A DNA stretch of 64,000 nucleotides. It comes from Litoditis marina. Lineage: Eukaryota; Nematoda; Chromadorea; Rhabditida; Rhabditidae. Below, piece by piece: positions 38,303-51,279 of this stretch; position 1 is the stretch's first letter; every line of letters begins with the position of its first letter. A program made the position numbers and the translations under genes. The notes under the pieces were generated by a model. That model saw only the letters and a program-made list of their open reading frames with translations. It searched no databases and was not told where the DNA came from. Where the stretch lies: positions 37,915,336 to 37,979,335 of the forward strand of contig OZ038433.1 in the NCBI GenBank assembly GCA_964036275.1. Direction: 5' to 3'.

Positions 38303-41300
38303 TCACACAAAAAACCTCCTCAAGATGACAACGATGATGATGATGAAGACGAACCAGAAGAAAAATCAAGTAAGCAATTGCAATAGTATAAATAAAACTG
38401 ATTATTGATTATTCAAACTTTGAATGTGTCTGAAATAACCTCATTCTTGACAAATATAAATAATTTAAGAATAAAAGGAAATAACTTTGTGTTCGTTAAT
38501 AACTTATTACTATTAGTTTATTGATCACATTTTTCAGATTGGTTCAATCGACATTTGAGTTTCCGTAAATCGAAAAAGAGTAAACCTCAAGAAAAAGCCA
38601 ATAAACCAACTGACAATGAGGAAAAAAATGACGACTACGATATTGATGAACAAGGAGAAAAACCAAGTAGGCCAACACAATAGTATGAACGATATAGATT
38701 TTGTGAAATGAATCCGATTCAAATGTTTCCGAATGAAATATGTCCAAGAAGAATTAGCAAAGTTTGGAATAAATGAATAAAACATCCGAAAACAGTTTGG
38801 TTGATAATTTGTTTAAATTCACATTTTTCAGATTGGTTCAAACGTCGCATGAGTCTCCGGAAATCGAAAAAAGATAAACCATCACTCAATCCACAAGTAC
38901 GTATGGAAATTGAGGATGAGCCTTCAACTTCTACAGTCAGGAAAGGTATTCAATTAGATCGAAGATTTGTTCATATTGATGATACAAACTACAACTGCAA
39001 ATAAGTACATTTTCTACGTTATAGAAGTGTTTCAAAGAAGCGGAAGTAAAAGAAGAAGTGAAAGAAAAACAATGCAAGCTGAAGTCAAAGCAACATCTGA
39101 TCACTCGTCAAATGAAGAGCCACAGACGAAAAAACGAGGAAAAATCAAGCGTAAGTAATTTATATTTTTTGTAGAAAGAAAATTGCACTTCTTGTAAAAC
39201 TTCTTTTTCTTCTTCTTCACTTCTTCTTCACTTCTTCACTTCTTGAATAAACTTGTAAAAATTAATGAAGTTTATTTACATATTTTCAGAAGCTCTGGTC
39301 AAGCTGGGGAGTAAATTCAAAAAAAAATCTTCGAAGAAAGCAAATGAATTGTCATCATCAAACGGTACACTTTTTCTAATACGTGGAGGTATAGTAACAA
39401 TTCTATAATCAGTTTGATATCTGTTGCAGATAATGTTTTTTTATTATTTGCACAATTTAAATGAGAATAAACAATGCAAAACAACGAAAAGTCTTTCCGG
39501 AATTTGCGTATATAATTAAATTTTACTGTATACTAATGATATCTATATTATTTCAGAGGAAAGTTATGCAGAAAATGTCCAACAAGTGAAAATAGAACGA
39601 TGGAAAACCGAAGGTGTTTCAGTTCAGATATAAAAAGTTGTTGTATTTATATATTTCGTTTTTTGGTATTGCTAAGAAATAATGAGCATCATTGTAAATT
39701 TCAAATAATTTGGGCAATAATATAAAATATCACCCTTCAGTCAGTTAGAGATACAAAGTTTTTAAATCTTTATTCAGAAAACTTGACTGGACGTGAACGT
39801 AAAAATTTGAAACAAGACGAGAAGAGAGGAAATGAAGAATTATCAGACTCAGATGACAAATCTGATATTGAATATGACCCGCAGAAAAAATCCAGTAAGT
39901 AATCTAATTACACCAATTCAGTAAGTTTTATACTGAGCAAACTAATTTGTATTGTTCCAGAGATGCAGGATGTGAAAAGGCAACGTCGTTACTGGAAGAA
40001 AAAAAAAGAGAACAGGCAAACAAACACACCCTCATCAGATACGGACCAAGAAACTGAATACGAGCAAGGTATAAGTTTTGCGTGGAAAGAACTTAAAAAG
40101 TGTTAAACTGTTATTGAATTATATACTGTGTCCACCAATTTCTGTCCTTCCACAGTGATCCATCTTATATTTATAAGGCTTTTATAAAGAATAAGTGGTT
40201 ATTGTAGCATCAAATTCTGCAAGTTTGTAGTAGTTAAGGTATAATATATAGTACTAAAAATTGGAAAAATTCCAATAAGGCCAATATACCAACCAAAACG
40301 TCATCTTCAGTTTGAGGTTATTGATATAATGAACTCAAAAATATATTAAACACATTTTTCTTTTTTTATTTAATAAAATTTAAGATGGAAAAAACTGGGA
40401 GAACAAGAAAAAAGGTATAGAAGATCGGAAACAAGACAAGAAGAGTGGGAATGAAGAATTATCAGACTCAGATGACAAATCCGATATTAAATATGACCCG
40501 CATAGAAAATCCAGTAAGTAATCTAATTACACCAATTTAGTAAGTTTAATACTGAGCAAGCTAATTTGTATTGTTTCAGAGAAGCAGAATGCAAAAAGGC
40601 ACCGTCGTTACCGGAAGAAGAAGAAAGAGAACAGACAAAGAAACACACCCTCATCAGATACGGACGAAGCAACTGAATACGAGCAAGGTATAAGTTTTGC
40701 GTGGAAACAACTTGAAAAGTGTTAAATTGTTATTGAATTATATACTGTGTCCACCAATTCCTGTCCTTCTACAGTAATCCATCTTATATTCATTAAGCTT
40801 TTGTGATAACTTATTTACAAAATGAATATCTATCATTTATCAATAAAAATGTGATCTAAAAATTTAGTAAAAAAAAACAATTATGTTTCAGCCTATCATC
40901 CCTATTCTTATCTTGGTGAACGGAATAATGAGTGTTTGTACTGCGGCGCCATCCATTTACCCGGGAAACATTACTGTTGCTCGAACGGAAGAATTTTCAT
41001 CCCGCCATTTCCAAAACTCCCTCCAGTATTGAATTCGCTGTATTTTGATGTGCAAGATCGACGTGGACGTGAATTTGTCAGAAATATACTCTCCTACAAC
41101 ACAATATTCAGTTTTGCTTCAATACAATATCGAAAGATCAAAGCAGCTCCATTTGGACCTCAAGTGAGAAACACTGAATATAATTCAAATATATGATTAT
41201 TACAATTCAGTATTTCAGGTGAAAATTACTTCCAACAATGCATTTGTACATTTGTATATTTTACAGGTTATGAAAACTCAAGGAGCGATTCGACACTTTC

Positions 41301-44300
41301 CATCTGCTCTCTTTCCTAAAGTAGCAGAAAACCCTTCTTTCGGAAATTATTACGTGTTTGATCATGATGAAGCGGTGGATAAACGAATGAGCAACCCGTA
41401 TCATGGAAAGATGGATCGACAGGTTAATTATATAAAACTCAGAGAAAAACATTTTGTTGTGAATAATACTCAATATGAAAATGCTCTTATTTCAATGCAA
41501 TACCATGAATGATAGATACATAACTCCTCGTTCCGTGAAAAATAAGAATGAACTTTATCATTCGAAAATTGATGAAACTTATTGTTTCAGTGCAAAAATT
41601 TGCATAATAAATTACGCAGTTAAAAATTACCATCATTTATTTGCAGATAGTATCAGACTTAACTACATGTATGACACAGCATAATCCATTCGCCAAAATG
41701 TATAAATCAATGGCACAGTGTATCGAAGAAGCAGAAAATGAAGGCCACAACCCGGATCATGTCAGATTAAAGATAATTGATGCTCATAATGTGAACAAGA
41801 AACTGTTGAAGGAGGTGAAATTCATTAGCTTTGTTGAAACCACATTTTTGGTCAGGAAAAAAATTAAAAATAAAACGGAGAGAAAAAATAATTATATTTC
41901 AATTATTCAAAAGTACCTTAGCATATTAGTATTAGTTTTCAAATCAAAATAAAATACGTGCAATATCTACATATTATATGAATTAATTTTATTTAATAAA
42001 GAATATAAACTGTTTTTCCCGAAATGTATTATCATAATTGCTCAATTTATTTGTCTTTTTTTGAGAAGTTTCCAGAGTGATGAATCATTGAACTTATTCG
42101 AAAAATTACAGATGCACCCAGGAATTTACAAAGCTGAATCTAGCAGCAAACATTTTGTTTCTGTGTTCTTTGATTCATCTGCTGAACAAAATGTGCGGTA
42201 TCCTGGTCTAACAATCTATCCGAAACGAAGCAATAATCCATCTCGACCAATCTATCCGTGGATGAAACAAGTTTCACCTCTATGCTACCCGTTGCTGTTT
42301 CCAAGAGGTACATTTCAACTTATTAATTGGAAGTCGTAATTTACAGGTATCAATTGAACATAATTATGCAAATAATTACTACAAAGTCTCAAAATCTCTG
42401 TCGAATTTACTTATGTTAAGGAGAACCAGGATGGAAAGCTGGCGGTTTCCCAGTCGCAATTGACCGAACTTGCCCATATCGAGAACGTTTACGAGCATAT
42501 GCCCAGTTTCATCCCGAAGAAGCTGCTTTGTGGGACACCCCTCCAGAGGAATTGATGATTCAAGACACACATTTGGAAGGGTAATATTTGTTAAGATATA
42601 CTGTCAACAAGAATATTATAATCTACGTGAATGGCAACTACTTTTTGTTCAGAGATCCTAATTTGGAAAGTTCGAAGGACGAAAACGACGACAATCTGGC
42701 ACCAAACTATTATGATGAAAATACCCGTCACGTATGCTTGTTTACTTTCACAATCAAAAAAAATTAATCAATCAAATTAAAATTTAAATCAATATCAATC
42801 ATTTGAAGATTTAATGTGTTCTTGTGATTTATTAAGAGATGAATACAAAGACTTCAGCTCTAAATAAGTAATTAACTTTACTAAAAACTTCATGGCATAA
42901 CATTTCAGTTTACTATGGTAAAATTATTGGAATCTTACAAAAAAAACATATTGCTTTCAGAATTTCGTAACGGAAGTGGAGAACGAGGAAACTGAACGAA
43001 TTTACTTTGTGGAAAGGAATGGAGATATATATCCAAATCGAAACGAAAATACGAGTAAAGAGAACACATCTATACCCTCTGAAGAAGGAGAAATGGAAGA
43101 TGATCTACATTCGAACAGTAGCTCAGTGAGTATAGAAATTATACCTTTCAATTGGTAAAAAATCAATCACATCTGATAGAGCAATGTCGTTGATGAGATT
43201 TTTTTAAACGATCTCATAAATATTAGTTCCAGTTTGCTGATTAAGGATTTGTTGACACAAGTTGCAATGGTTGAAAAATGATCTATGCCATATAAAGACG
43301 GTGGAATATTGGTATCGATTACAAATATTGTTGTTATATCGAGTTGTGGTTCAGTGATAGTAAAAAAATTGATTGTATATATTGAACTGTGTGCGAGAAA
43401 AAGTGAACGATTAATCAATTAATTTCATTTATTAACTTTTTTGCAGAGTGAAGTGGAAATTGAGGAAGTGAACGATAATTCAAATGAAATACAGCACGAC
43501 ACGTCTACTCATGAAGATTCAGAAGCTCAGGTGACACGTTTATATTAAACTGTGCGAGAAAAAAAAGAACCATCAATCATTAATTTCATTTATTACTAAT
43601 AGAGCAATTATGTGCACATTTTTCGTCTTTCATTTCACTACATCATAATCATATTACATTCAAATAATTTCATCTCAATGCAGACCAACATTCACGAGTT
43701 TTCAGACTGGAGAAAAAGAAATGTTACGAGGAGGTAGAAACGCAGAAGAGCCCATACCAGCTATAAATGAGCCGGTATAATAGTTAAAATCCCGATAATT
43801 ATTTTTAATCAATCAAATTTTTTGAAATGAACTACTTAAGGCATTATCAATTCACAGGTTTCAGCAAGTGTTTGTATCACAGTTGTGATTCAATCTCAAG
43901 GTATTCTGTAACTTCACACTTCCATCTGAAAAATGAAATATTTGGCATGCACTTCCCTTCTAGAAAACAATTTTACATACATGTAAAATTATACTAATTC
44001 GATTAGTGCTCCGCATTCAACATTAGTGTTTATATGACTCCAGAAAAAATGAACGTTTATTGCAGAAACATCGTCAATTCGCATCATTCTGTGAATATGG
44101 TCTCTATATACATCAGAAAAGGATGCTCGCTCGGAACCGTATCAGTGCTGCACGAAAATTAGGCCAACTGTTTACCATTGATATGGGCACACGACTACAT
44201 CAATTTCGATCCCAAGCAATTCGTGAACATTATTCGGAATATCTGACCAGTACCAAGTGAGATTTATTAGTGAATATATATTTGGAAATTACGAACAATC

Positions 44301-47300
44301 ATTAGGGTTCGTTCTTTCCAGAGCACTCATACGGTATATTATTCCCTATTTCACTGTGATTGTAGTTTGATGTTGCCGATCAACAATAGTAAACTAGCGC
44401 ATGTATTACAATGAAACTACGATAACAGTTCAGTCATTTCATAGAATGAAAATTAAGGAAATTTAACAGTAATTGTTGATAACGATTCAATTAGAAATTC
44501 AATTCAGTTGAACAATAGAATCTCAGTATACACACAAGTTGGAAACTACATAAGTAAATTGAATGATACATTCAATTTTTCAGGTCCAAGTTTCTGGGAG
44601 CATATCAGAAAAAAGCAGACAAACATGGAGTGACTATTGGATGCGTAACTTCAATTCCTTCGACTATTTCTGGGTCACCTAGATGGCTTCAGGAACACTT
44701 CGAAAACGGAACAACTTTGGTGAACAAGAAAGGGAAACCTGATGCATTTTGGACCTTTACAACAAATGTGAATTGGCGGGAAATTCAGGTTAGGTCAAGT
44801 TGATTCCTGAATCAGTTAATTACCTAACTTTTCCTAACTAATTCCACTCAAGATTGGTATGCACTATTCATGCACTTAAAACAACTTATTTATATTTATT
44901 AATTGCAAATTCCCTCACATACTCAACAGAAATAAATAAATTAAAACATAAATTTTTGAACCCTCATAAAATGTAATTTTACTATTTGAGAAAATCATAC
45001 AACAATGTTACTGAACCAAAATTTTTTTTAAAAAAAACATTTAAAAGCTTATAATATCGATTATAGGATAATTTGGAACCGGGTACCACTTGGGAGGATA
45101 ATCCTCATCTTGTCAATGAAGTATTCTGGAAAAAATGGAAAGTCTTCCTTGAAGATATAGTTGGGAAGCCAGAACGGCCGGGATCGAAACAAAGAAGTCC
45201 AGGTTGGTTTGCCGTAGTTCGATTCTGATGCATGCCATAAGTTGCAAAAATTAATCAAAAACAAGTAGATCAAACTATGTACAGATCAAACTACGATTAT
45301 TCGTGTAGGACTTGTAGCATAGGATGAGGATTAACTAAATCTTAATTATAGTTCATGAAACAAGATTCAATCTCGTACAGAGATCAGACTACAAAAAATG
45401 TAATATTGCAAAAAATATTATGACTGAATGAAAAATTAGGTAATAGTTAGAATAGATTAATTTCTATTGAATTATTGGATATTTGATGCAGTAATTGTGA
45501 ACTACTAATATAAATGCACGAAAACTGAATATATTTCCATTACAGGAATATTCGGCGAGGTTGCTTGGTACACTTTCTCCATTGAGTTCCAGCAACGAGG
45601 ACCTCCACACGCTCATCTCATTGTTTCTTTCAAGAAACACATTCGAACTGCTTCTGAGATTGACAGAATCTGCCAAGCTGAACTCCCAGTTGTCCCGGAC
45701 CCGTCCCATCCAGATTACGACAAACAACTTCGACTCCGAGAGCTGGTGGAAAGGTTTATGATCCACCGGCCTTGTGAGAATGATCCCAACGCCTATTGCC
45801 AAGCACAGAAGAAAAAACACTGGAAACAATGCAGGAAACGTTACCCAAAAACATTCAACCGGTTTACAAAATTTGACGACAGACAGTACCCCGAACTACG
45901 AAGACGTGACACAGGAGAAACGTGTGAGAAGAAATCTGGGAACTTGACTGTGATTGCAGATAACCGACATGTTATTGCCCACAATCTGGAAATGCTGAGT
46001 CGCCACGAATGCCACATCAACGTCGAAATCATCTCAAACCTTCGAGTATTAAAGTATATATTCAAATACTTATTCAAAGGATTTGATCGTGTTCTTGTGG
46101 AGGCCGTGACAAGTACTTCAACCAGCATGTATCCCAATCAGATGACACTCGATGGTCACATTTTCTATCCTTCTTCTCTGAATATTCCTAAAGGTGCTTT
46201 GGCGGAAAGAAAGAGGGAAGCTGCAGCACGTTTGAAAGAGAACAAGATAGCTCCGTGAGTCTAAATTCTGTTTCTTTCTCAAGACTACATGACAAATTGG
46301 CGGTATCTTGAACGTTTAACTCAAGTCTTATTTTAAATTTAAATTTAAATATTCAAATTTTTCATGTTCTCGTGGTAGATTCAGTTTGAAATTGAAAGTA
46401 ACTGTACAAAAATATGAAAAAAATATTAGTAAGCTGAAAGAATGAACAACTTTCAAATCATATCGAATTAATTAGTACTGTATTTAGTACTGTAACACTT
46501 GTTTCACAGATTGGACAAAGCTGGAAAACCTGTCGCAGTTTATGATGAGACGTACATGGTGGAGGATATGCGTGCAATGACTGCGTGTGAAGCAGCATGG
46601 GACTTCATGGCCTTGCCCCGTGCAGGATGTTCCCACACAATCGTGCCGCTATTCATACATGCACCAGATGATGAGCCAGTGACGTCAAACTTCGGTGATG
46701 AAGAACAGGCCAAGACGTTCAAAAAGATAACAGAAGAAGAAATTCACAGTCGGTTGAAGGCATGGTTCGAACTCAACAAATCAAGTTCCTTCGCAGATCG
46801 AGATGCCAAATCGATGACATTTGACCGAATTCCGGAGAAGTATTTGTTTGAGAATGGAAGATGGAGACTAAGAAAGAAAGATAAGAGGTTAGTTGTACTC
46901 TCAACTCAGTCATAACATATATGTATTCGCCATATTATGTAGTGGAATGTGATGATAGTTAGAGTATGTTTAAAAAATAACAATATTCATAAAAACTAAC
47001 AACCTATTTTAGTGAACACACTCTCGGTCGAATGAAGTATGTCTCCCCTCGTCACTTGGAAACCTTCGCTATCCGTTTATTGGCAACTTCAGTTCCTGGT
47101 GTCACATCGTTTGAGGAACTACGTACTGTCGACGGTGAAATACAGGAAACTTTTGCAGATGCCTGCAGAGTGAGTTTGAAAGAGTAAAAGAAAGCTAATT
47201 TTTTTAAATAAAAAAAAGTTAAATAATCTGTGAGGTTCAATGAGTTCTGAAGAAAAAGAAGAAGAAGAACACTACCCTAATTTTCTAACACATAAAATCA

Positions 47301-50300
47301 TATAAATGCATGCAGTAATGTAAAGTTTCTAACGACGTAAATTGTAAAGTATGACAATCTGTAATCTGTAGTACCTTAAAAAGTGTCGAAGTTTCAGAAT
47401 GTTGAAGAAATTAATTGTCAAGATTATTTTGAATTTTTTAAGTCAACAATTTTTATCTTTGAATGGTTAAGAAGAGAGGCCTGATGAACGATGAACAGGA
47501 ATGGCACAACGCTCTGAGTGAAGCGGCAGAGTATCAGATGCCGTTGAACCTACGTCGCATGTTCATCACGATCCTGATTTTCTGTGCTCCGAAAGATCCA
47601 AGAGAACTATGGGAAGCTCATAAAGTTAGTTGTTATTGACTAAAACTATAGTTCAATAGAATGTATTACACATTTGTCAAACGTAGAACAGAATAAGTTG
47701 AAAGAGAAATAGAGAGAAAGATTACCTCTGACAACATTTGAGTGATTAATATATTTAAATAACTTCAATCAATTCAACTGCATACGGTTTTAAAAATGAG
47801 TATGAGTCAATATAACTAAATGGTTGAACATGCCAAAAATAATATATACTAATTCAAATGTACTTTACTATTAACAAGTTATTTAGGAAGACTTCTTTGA
47901 GAGAAAGCAATGGAGTGATGAACAAAAGGAAGCCCATGCATTGTTTCACATTGAGTCAGGACTGAGAACTCATGGAATGTCATTGAAAACTCTTGGTCTT
48001 CCTGGTATGAAACTCATTTAGTCGAATGAAACACTTGAATTCGTCCAGTAAATAATGATTAAAAACTACCTTTTTTACTGCATAAAAATACGGTTTCAAA
48101 AATGAGATACACTTTTGAAGTGTAATACTTCAAGCGCATTACATAACAACAAATTTCATGTGTAAAACTATGCAATTATCGTTAATAATTTGATCTAATT
48201 TCATTGGAAACGAATAAAAATCATCTTTTCAAAACTATAAAAAGAAACCATAGATCATTTCAGATGTTGATAAAAGCAATTTGCCTCAGAAAGTCGATTT
48301 GGTTGACGATTTGAATGCTCCCACAAAGACTACAAACGAATATGCGAAAATGGGAAAATCAAAAGAAAGTGTACGTGTAATTTGAAGTCAAATAGCAATT
48401 GTAGTTGTTTTTAACAAAAGTTCACATGGTGGATGCTACCTTTTCTAACTGTATTTATTGTTCGTAATCTGAGGTTCGTATTAAAATCAAGTCACAACAA
48501 AATTATCACTTATATTCATATTTGTAATAATTAACCTTTTAAACCTCTTTTTAATTAACACAGTGTGTACTTTCTGTGATCAACTCTACAGTTTATGAAC
48601 AACCAAAGTTGTAGTTTGCTCTATAACCTAACCAGTCGAAACAAACTACCAATATAGAAGTAATACATAATTAACATTGAAAAACGTATCAAAACATAAA
48701 GGGAAATGAATGTATTATTTTGTTTAGTTCAATTTTTTTACAGCAATTGAACGAAGAACAGAAGGCTGTGTTCGATACTATTGTTGAGACTATTGAGAAT
48801 GATTCCTCTCAGCCTTTCTTCATAGAGGGTAGTGGTGGCTGTGGAAAAACGTTTTTGTATAAAACACTCTACTACACATTAAGCGGCAAAGGATACAAGG
48901 TACTGTTAGACTTCTCTACTTTTTAAAAAAATATATTGATCAATTTCGTTCATTTGATCTCATTGCGTGGTAAATGTAAAAATCCCATGTTTATTCAATT
49001 TCAGGTTCTGTCCGTTGCACACACAGGCATAGCCTCAATTCTACTGCCAAACGGAGCCACAGTACATCGCACCTTCTCAATTCCTCTCATTACTGAAGAC
49101 AACATGCACTCGAAAGTAGAATTGGAGAGTAGTCTAGGTACGGAAAATACAACATTGTTGCTTTTTTCAAAACATTACTCCAATATCAAATGATTTCTTT
49201 TCAGCAACTGATTTGAAAGAAGTGGATGTGATATTATGGGACGAATGCACGATGACCGATCGTCGTATTCTACAGGCCGTACATCAACTATTTGTCAATC
49301 TTCACCCTGAGAAATCTGATGTTCTATTCGGAGGAGTATCTCTCATTTTTGGTGGAGATTTCAGGCAAACTCTCCCAATAGTTCCAGGCGTAAAGGATGC
49401 TTCAGTTCTTGACTACACCATCCTAAGAAGTGACCTGTGGAACCACATCAAGGTTACTCTCTAACTAATATGGGCAAACTACATACAGCAAAGTATAGCA
49501 AATATTTAAGCTTATAATTGCACTTTCAATGATAAAATCACGCATTATGAAAAAGAATGTATTGCGTTAATACTGGAAACAAGTTACAACTGTATTTAAT
49601 TATTAAGTAAATAAAGTTTTACCATTTAAACATTTACATCACAGTGTTCTATTTAATTTTCAGGTTCTACATCTGTACAAAAATATGCGGGCAGTGGGAC
49701 ATGAAGAATTCATATTGTGGCTACAGAAAGTGGGAAATGGAACTGCCAACGATGACCAATCCCAGCCTGAATATGACCAAGAAGTGTCTCTACCACAAGA
49801 ATGTTTGGTAAACACGGAAGCTCAACTAATTGATGATATTTTCGGTGGTGGGAAAATTGGTGAATCTATTGCTGACTCTTCTACAATTTTGACGGTGGAT
49901 AACAAAACCTCTTTGGAGATTAACAACAAGGTGAACAGTTATAATATCATATTTTTAAACTCATTGATAGAAAAAAAATTCTCTTTCTTAAATAAATTAC
50001 AATTTTTTAATGCAAAGTATTCGAACTTCTTACCTGATCCAAAAAGTACTCAATTATCACATGAAAATACCATTATATACTTTCTCAAACAATTGATAAA
50101 TGTCATGACTCCAAAATAATTCGAAGGAAAAGCATTTGTTATTACCATAATAGTTACGGTTATTTATAGATCCTCAAATTGTTGCCCGGTGATGAGAAAG
50201 AGTTCAAGTCAATAGACAGTTATGATGAAAACCGAGGTTTCAAAGAATTGGATCCAGAATGCTATAATATGTTGACGCCTACAGGAATGCCACCCCACAA

Positions 50301-51279
50301 GTTACATGTGAAAGTGTGTTTCACTCTTATACAAATGTTCAGAGAAAATATTCAATGTATCATGGCTACTTTTTTATGACTGAAAGTTGGAAATCGGTTA
50401 AACATGTTTGAAGTGAGAGTTAATTTTGATAAAACGACTAAAAGTTTTTTTGGAAACCAATTTTCCAGTATTCTAAGATTAATGAACAGGAATTGTTGAT
50501 TAATTTGAATGTTGATTGAAGAAATTCCAGTTTACGTAAAAAAAATGTGAAATTATTTTAGGTCGGATCTATTGTGATTTTACAACGAAATCTCAACGTC
50601 AGTCAAGGTCTATGTAATGGCAGTCGAATGAAAGTGTTGAAAATACAGCCAAATGTAAGCAACATTTCATGATCTGAATGTTAATTTGATGGAACGTATG
50701 AACGTATGGAATTAAATAAGCAAGAAAAAGGAGAGAAAGAGAAGGGTAAAGAAAACAAATACATAAGTAGGATAGAAATGAATAAAGAGGAAACTCATAT
50801 ATAGTAGAAAGTAGAAACTAAAATAGTGAATTTTTTTCTCTAAATGCTTTTTTTCACTTTAGGTAATTAAATCATGTTTATCGAAATGTTCATATTAAAA
50901 ACATAAATGCACCTTATTTAAATCCATGTCGTAATTTCAGGTGATAACTTGTCGACCAATTCACGCACAGACAAGAACTCCAGACACCGTATTCATTCAT
51001 CGTATTCTTATGACCACTACTACGGCACCGACGAGAGAATTGGCGTTCGTTCGCAGACAATTTCCCCTGAGACTGGCGTACTCTATGACAATCAACAAGA
51101 GTCAGGGGCAAACATTTGACAAAGTTGGCCTATTGCTCAGAACGCCCCCATTCGCTCACGGTCAACTGTTTGTGGCTGTGTCACGAGTTCGAAATTTCGA
51201 GAATCTGAGAATCTACAATTCCAACAAGTCGGATCGTCAGAAGACTTCGAATATTGTCTACAGAGAGGCATTGATTTAA
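38300..51279 (+). CDS. Helitron Rep-helicase transposase (RepHel), 35 exons
   Basis: Replication initiator and helicase that nicks, joins and unwinds DNA in rolling-circle Helitron transposition, presumably in the nucleus. My exons: 38300-38369, 38538-38666, 38832-38945, 39025-39150, 39290-39364, 39557-39613, 39778-39894, 39961-40068, 40385-40513, 40580-40687, 40892-41163, 41267-41422, 41647-41814, 42076-42307, 42421-42580, 42653-42731, 42961-43125, 43447-43530, 43706-43774, 44066-44256, 44584-44788, 45067-45202, 45546-46254, 46510-46887, 47013-47169, 47472-47624, 47887-48004, 48264-48370, 48744-48899, 49005-49137, 49205-49452, 49664-49930, 50170-50313, 50562-50654, 50941-51279. They sum to 5952 nt (1983 residues) with all phases agreeing. 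Landmarks: CxxC 359-362, HUH (HAH) near 1005, tyrosines 1154 and 1158, Walker A 1553-1560, Walker B DE 1633-1634, INKSQGQT near 1922. Acceptors at 40385, 42421 and 47472 end in AAG and are the weakest calls. The first exons and exons 17-19 are the least certain. No downstream endonuclease domain (as in Helentrons) is seen. Confidence 0.87.
38538..38945 (+). repeat. Duplicated exon pair (exons 2 and 3)
   Basis: Exons 38538-38666 and 38832-38945 share their acceptor context (ACATTTTTCAG) and their first 17 codons closely. The introns that precede each of them also resemble each other at their 5' ends (CAATAGTATRAA). This is a local tandem duplication of about 294 bp that has since diverged. Confidence 0.75.
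39203..39245 (+). repeat. CTTCTT-rich simple repeat in intron 4
   Basis: A polypyrimidine run built of CTTCTT and CACTTCTT units. It lies inside the intron between 39150 and 39290 and interrupts no coding sequence. Confidence 0.8.
39805..40800 (+). repeat. 619-bp-offset duplication covering exons 7-8 and 9-10
   Basis: The block from about 39805 to 40180 recurs at about 40424 to 40799. It includes two coding exons, the 66-bp intron between them and part of the next intron (TATACTGTGTCCACCAATT). The encoded segments (EELSDSDDKSDIEYDP and EELSDSDDKSDIKYDP) remain close, while the frame stays open in both copies. That suggests either a recent event or retained coding constraint. Confidence 0.85.
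40892..43774 (+). other. RepHel Helitron-N region with CxxC motif (exons 11-19)
   Basis: Residues about 345-806. Exon 11 has CLYCGA, then CC about ten residues on, and a proline-rich IPPFPKLPP segment, the zinc-finger-like start typical of Helitron transposases. Exon 12 (GAIRHFPSALFP...NPSFGNYYVFD) and exon 13 (CMTQHNPFAKMYKSM) match the usual order of this region. Exon 14 ends CYPLLFPRG and exon 15 opens GEPGWKAGG, the expected PLLFP-G-GW junction. Exons 16-19 encode an acidic, low-complexity linker that I could place only by phase and splice sites. Confidence 0.8.
44066..48370 (+). other. RepHel Rep nuclease region (exons 20-28)
   Basis: Residues about 807-1524. Exon 20 contains GQLFTIDMGTRLHQFR and exon 21 contains GSPRWLQEHF and KPDAFWTFTTN, both standard Helitron landmarks. 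Exon 23 carries the metal-binding HUH as RGPPHAHLIV (codons 45608-45616) and the two catalytic tyrosines in LKYIFKYLFKG (codons 46055 and 46067). Exon 25 has HTLGRMKYVSPRHLE and PGVTSFEELRTV, and exon 27 ends SLKTLGLP. All catalytic residues I would look for are present, so the nuclease should be competent. Confidence 0.9.
48744..51279 (+). other. RepHel PIF1-type helicase region (exons 29-35)
   Basis: Residues about 1525-1983. In order: LNEEQKAVFD (Q-motif region), Walker A GSGGCGKTFLYKTL, VLSVAHTGIAS, Walker B VDVILWDEC, FGGDFRQTLPIVPG, LYKNMRA, GMPPHKLHVK, VGSIVILQRNL with GLCNGSRM, RRQFPLRLAYSMTINKSQGQTF and HGQLFVAVSR, then the end NIVYREALI and stop at 51279. This is the full set of superfamily 1 PIF1/RecD-like motifs in the usual order. 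The Walker A residue before GKT is cysteine, where related helicases mostly have threonine. This is the strongest part of the gene model. Confidence 0.93.

Larger units (their letters stand above)
38300..40687 (+). other. RepHel N-terminal charged extension (exons 1-10)
   Basis: About 344 residues with no recognised domain: blocks of lysine and arginine alternate with aspartate, glutamate and serine. Exons 2 and 3 encode similar starts (NWFNRHLSFRKSKKSKP and NWFKRRMSLRKSKKDKP), and exons 7-8 are duplicated as 9-10. Nearly all exons here begin and end in the same phase (after codon base 1), so exons can be multiplied without breaking the frame. The basic clusters could be nuclear-localisation or DNA-binding segments. 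It could also be a separate gene spliced on by my model, because the link from exon 10 to exon 11 rests only on matching phase and splice motifs. Confidence 0.6.

Noticed and set aside
43858..43901. Possible extra exon between exons 19 and 20
   Set aside because: Its acceptor is plausible, but its donor leaves phase 1 where exon 20 needs phase 0. Skipping it keeps the frame open.
45464..45829. 121-codon minus-strand ORF with a hydrophobic start
   Set aside because: It lies opposite exon 23 of the transposase, which has strong Rep motifs on the plus strand. It is a shadow frame.
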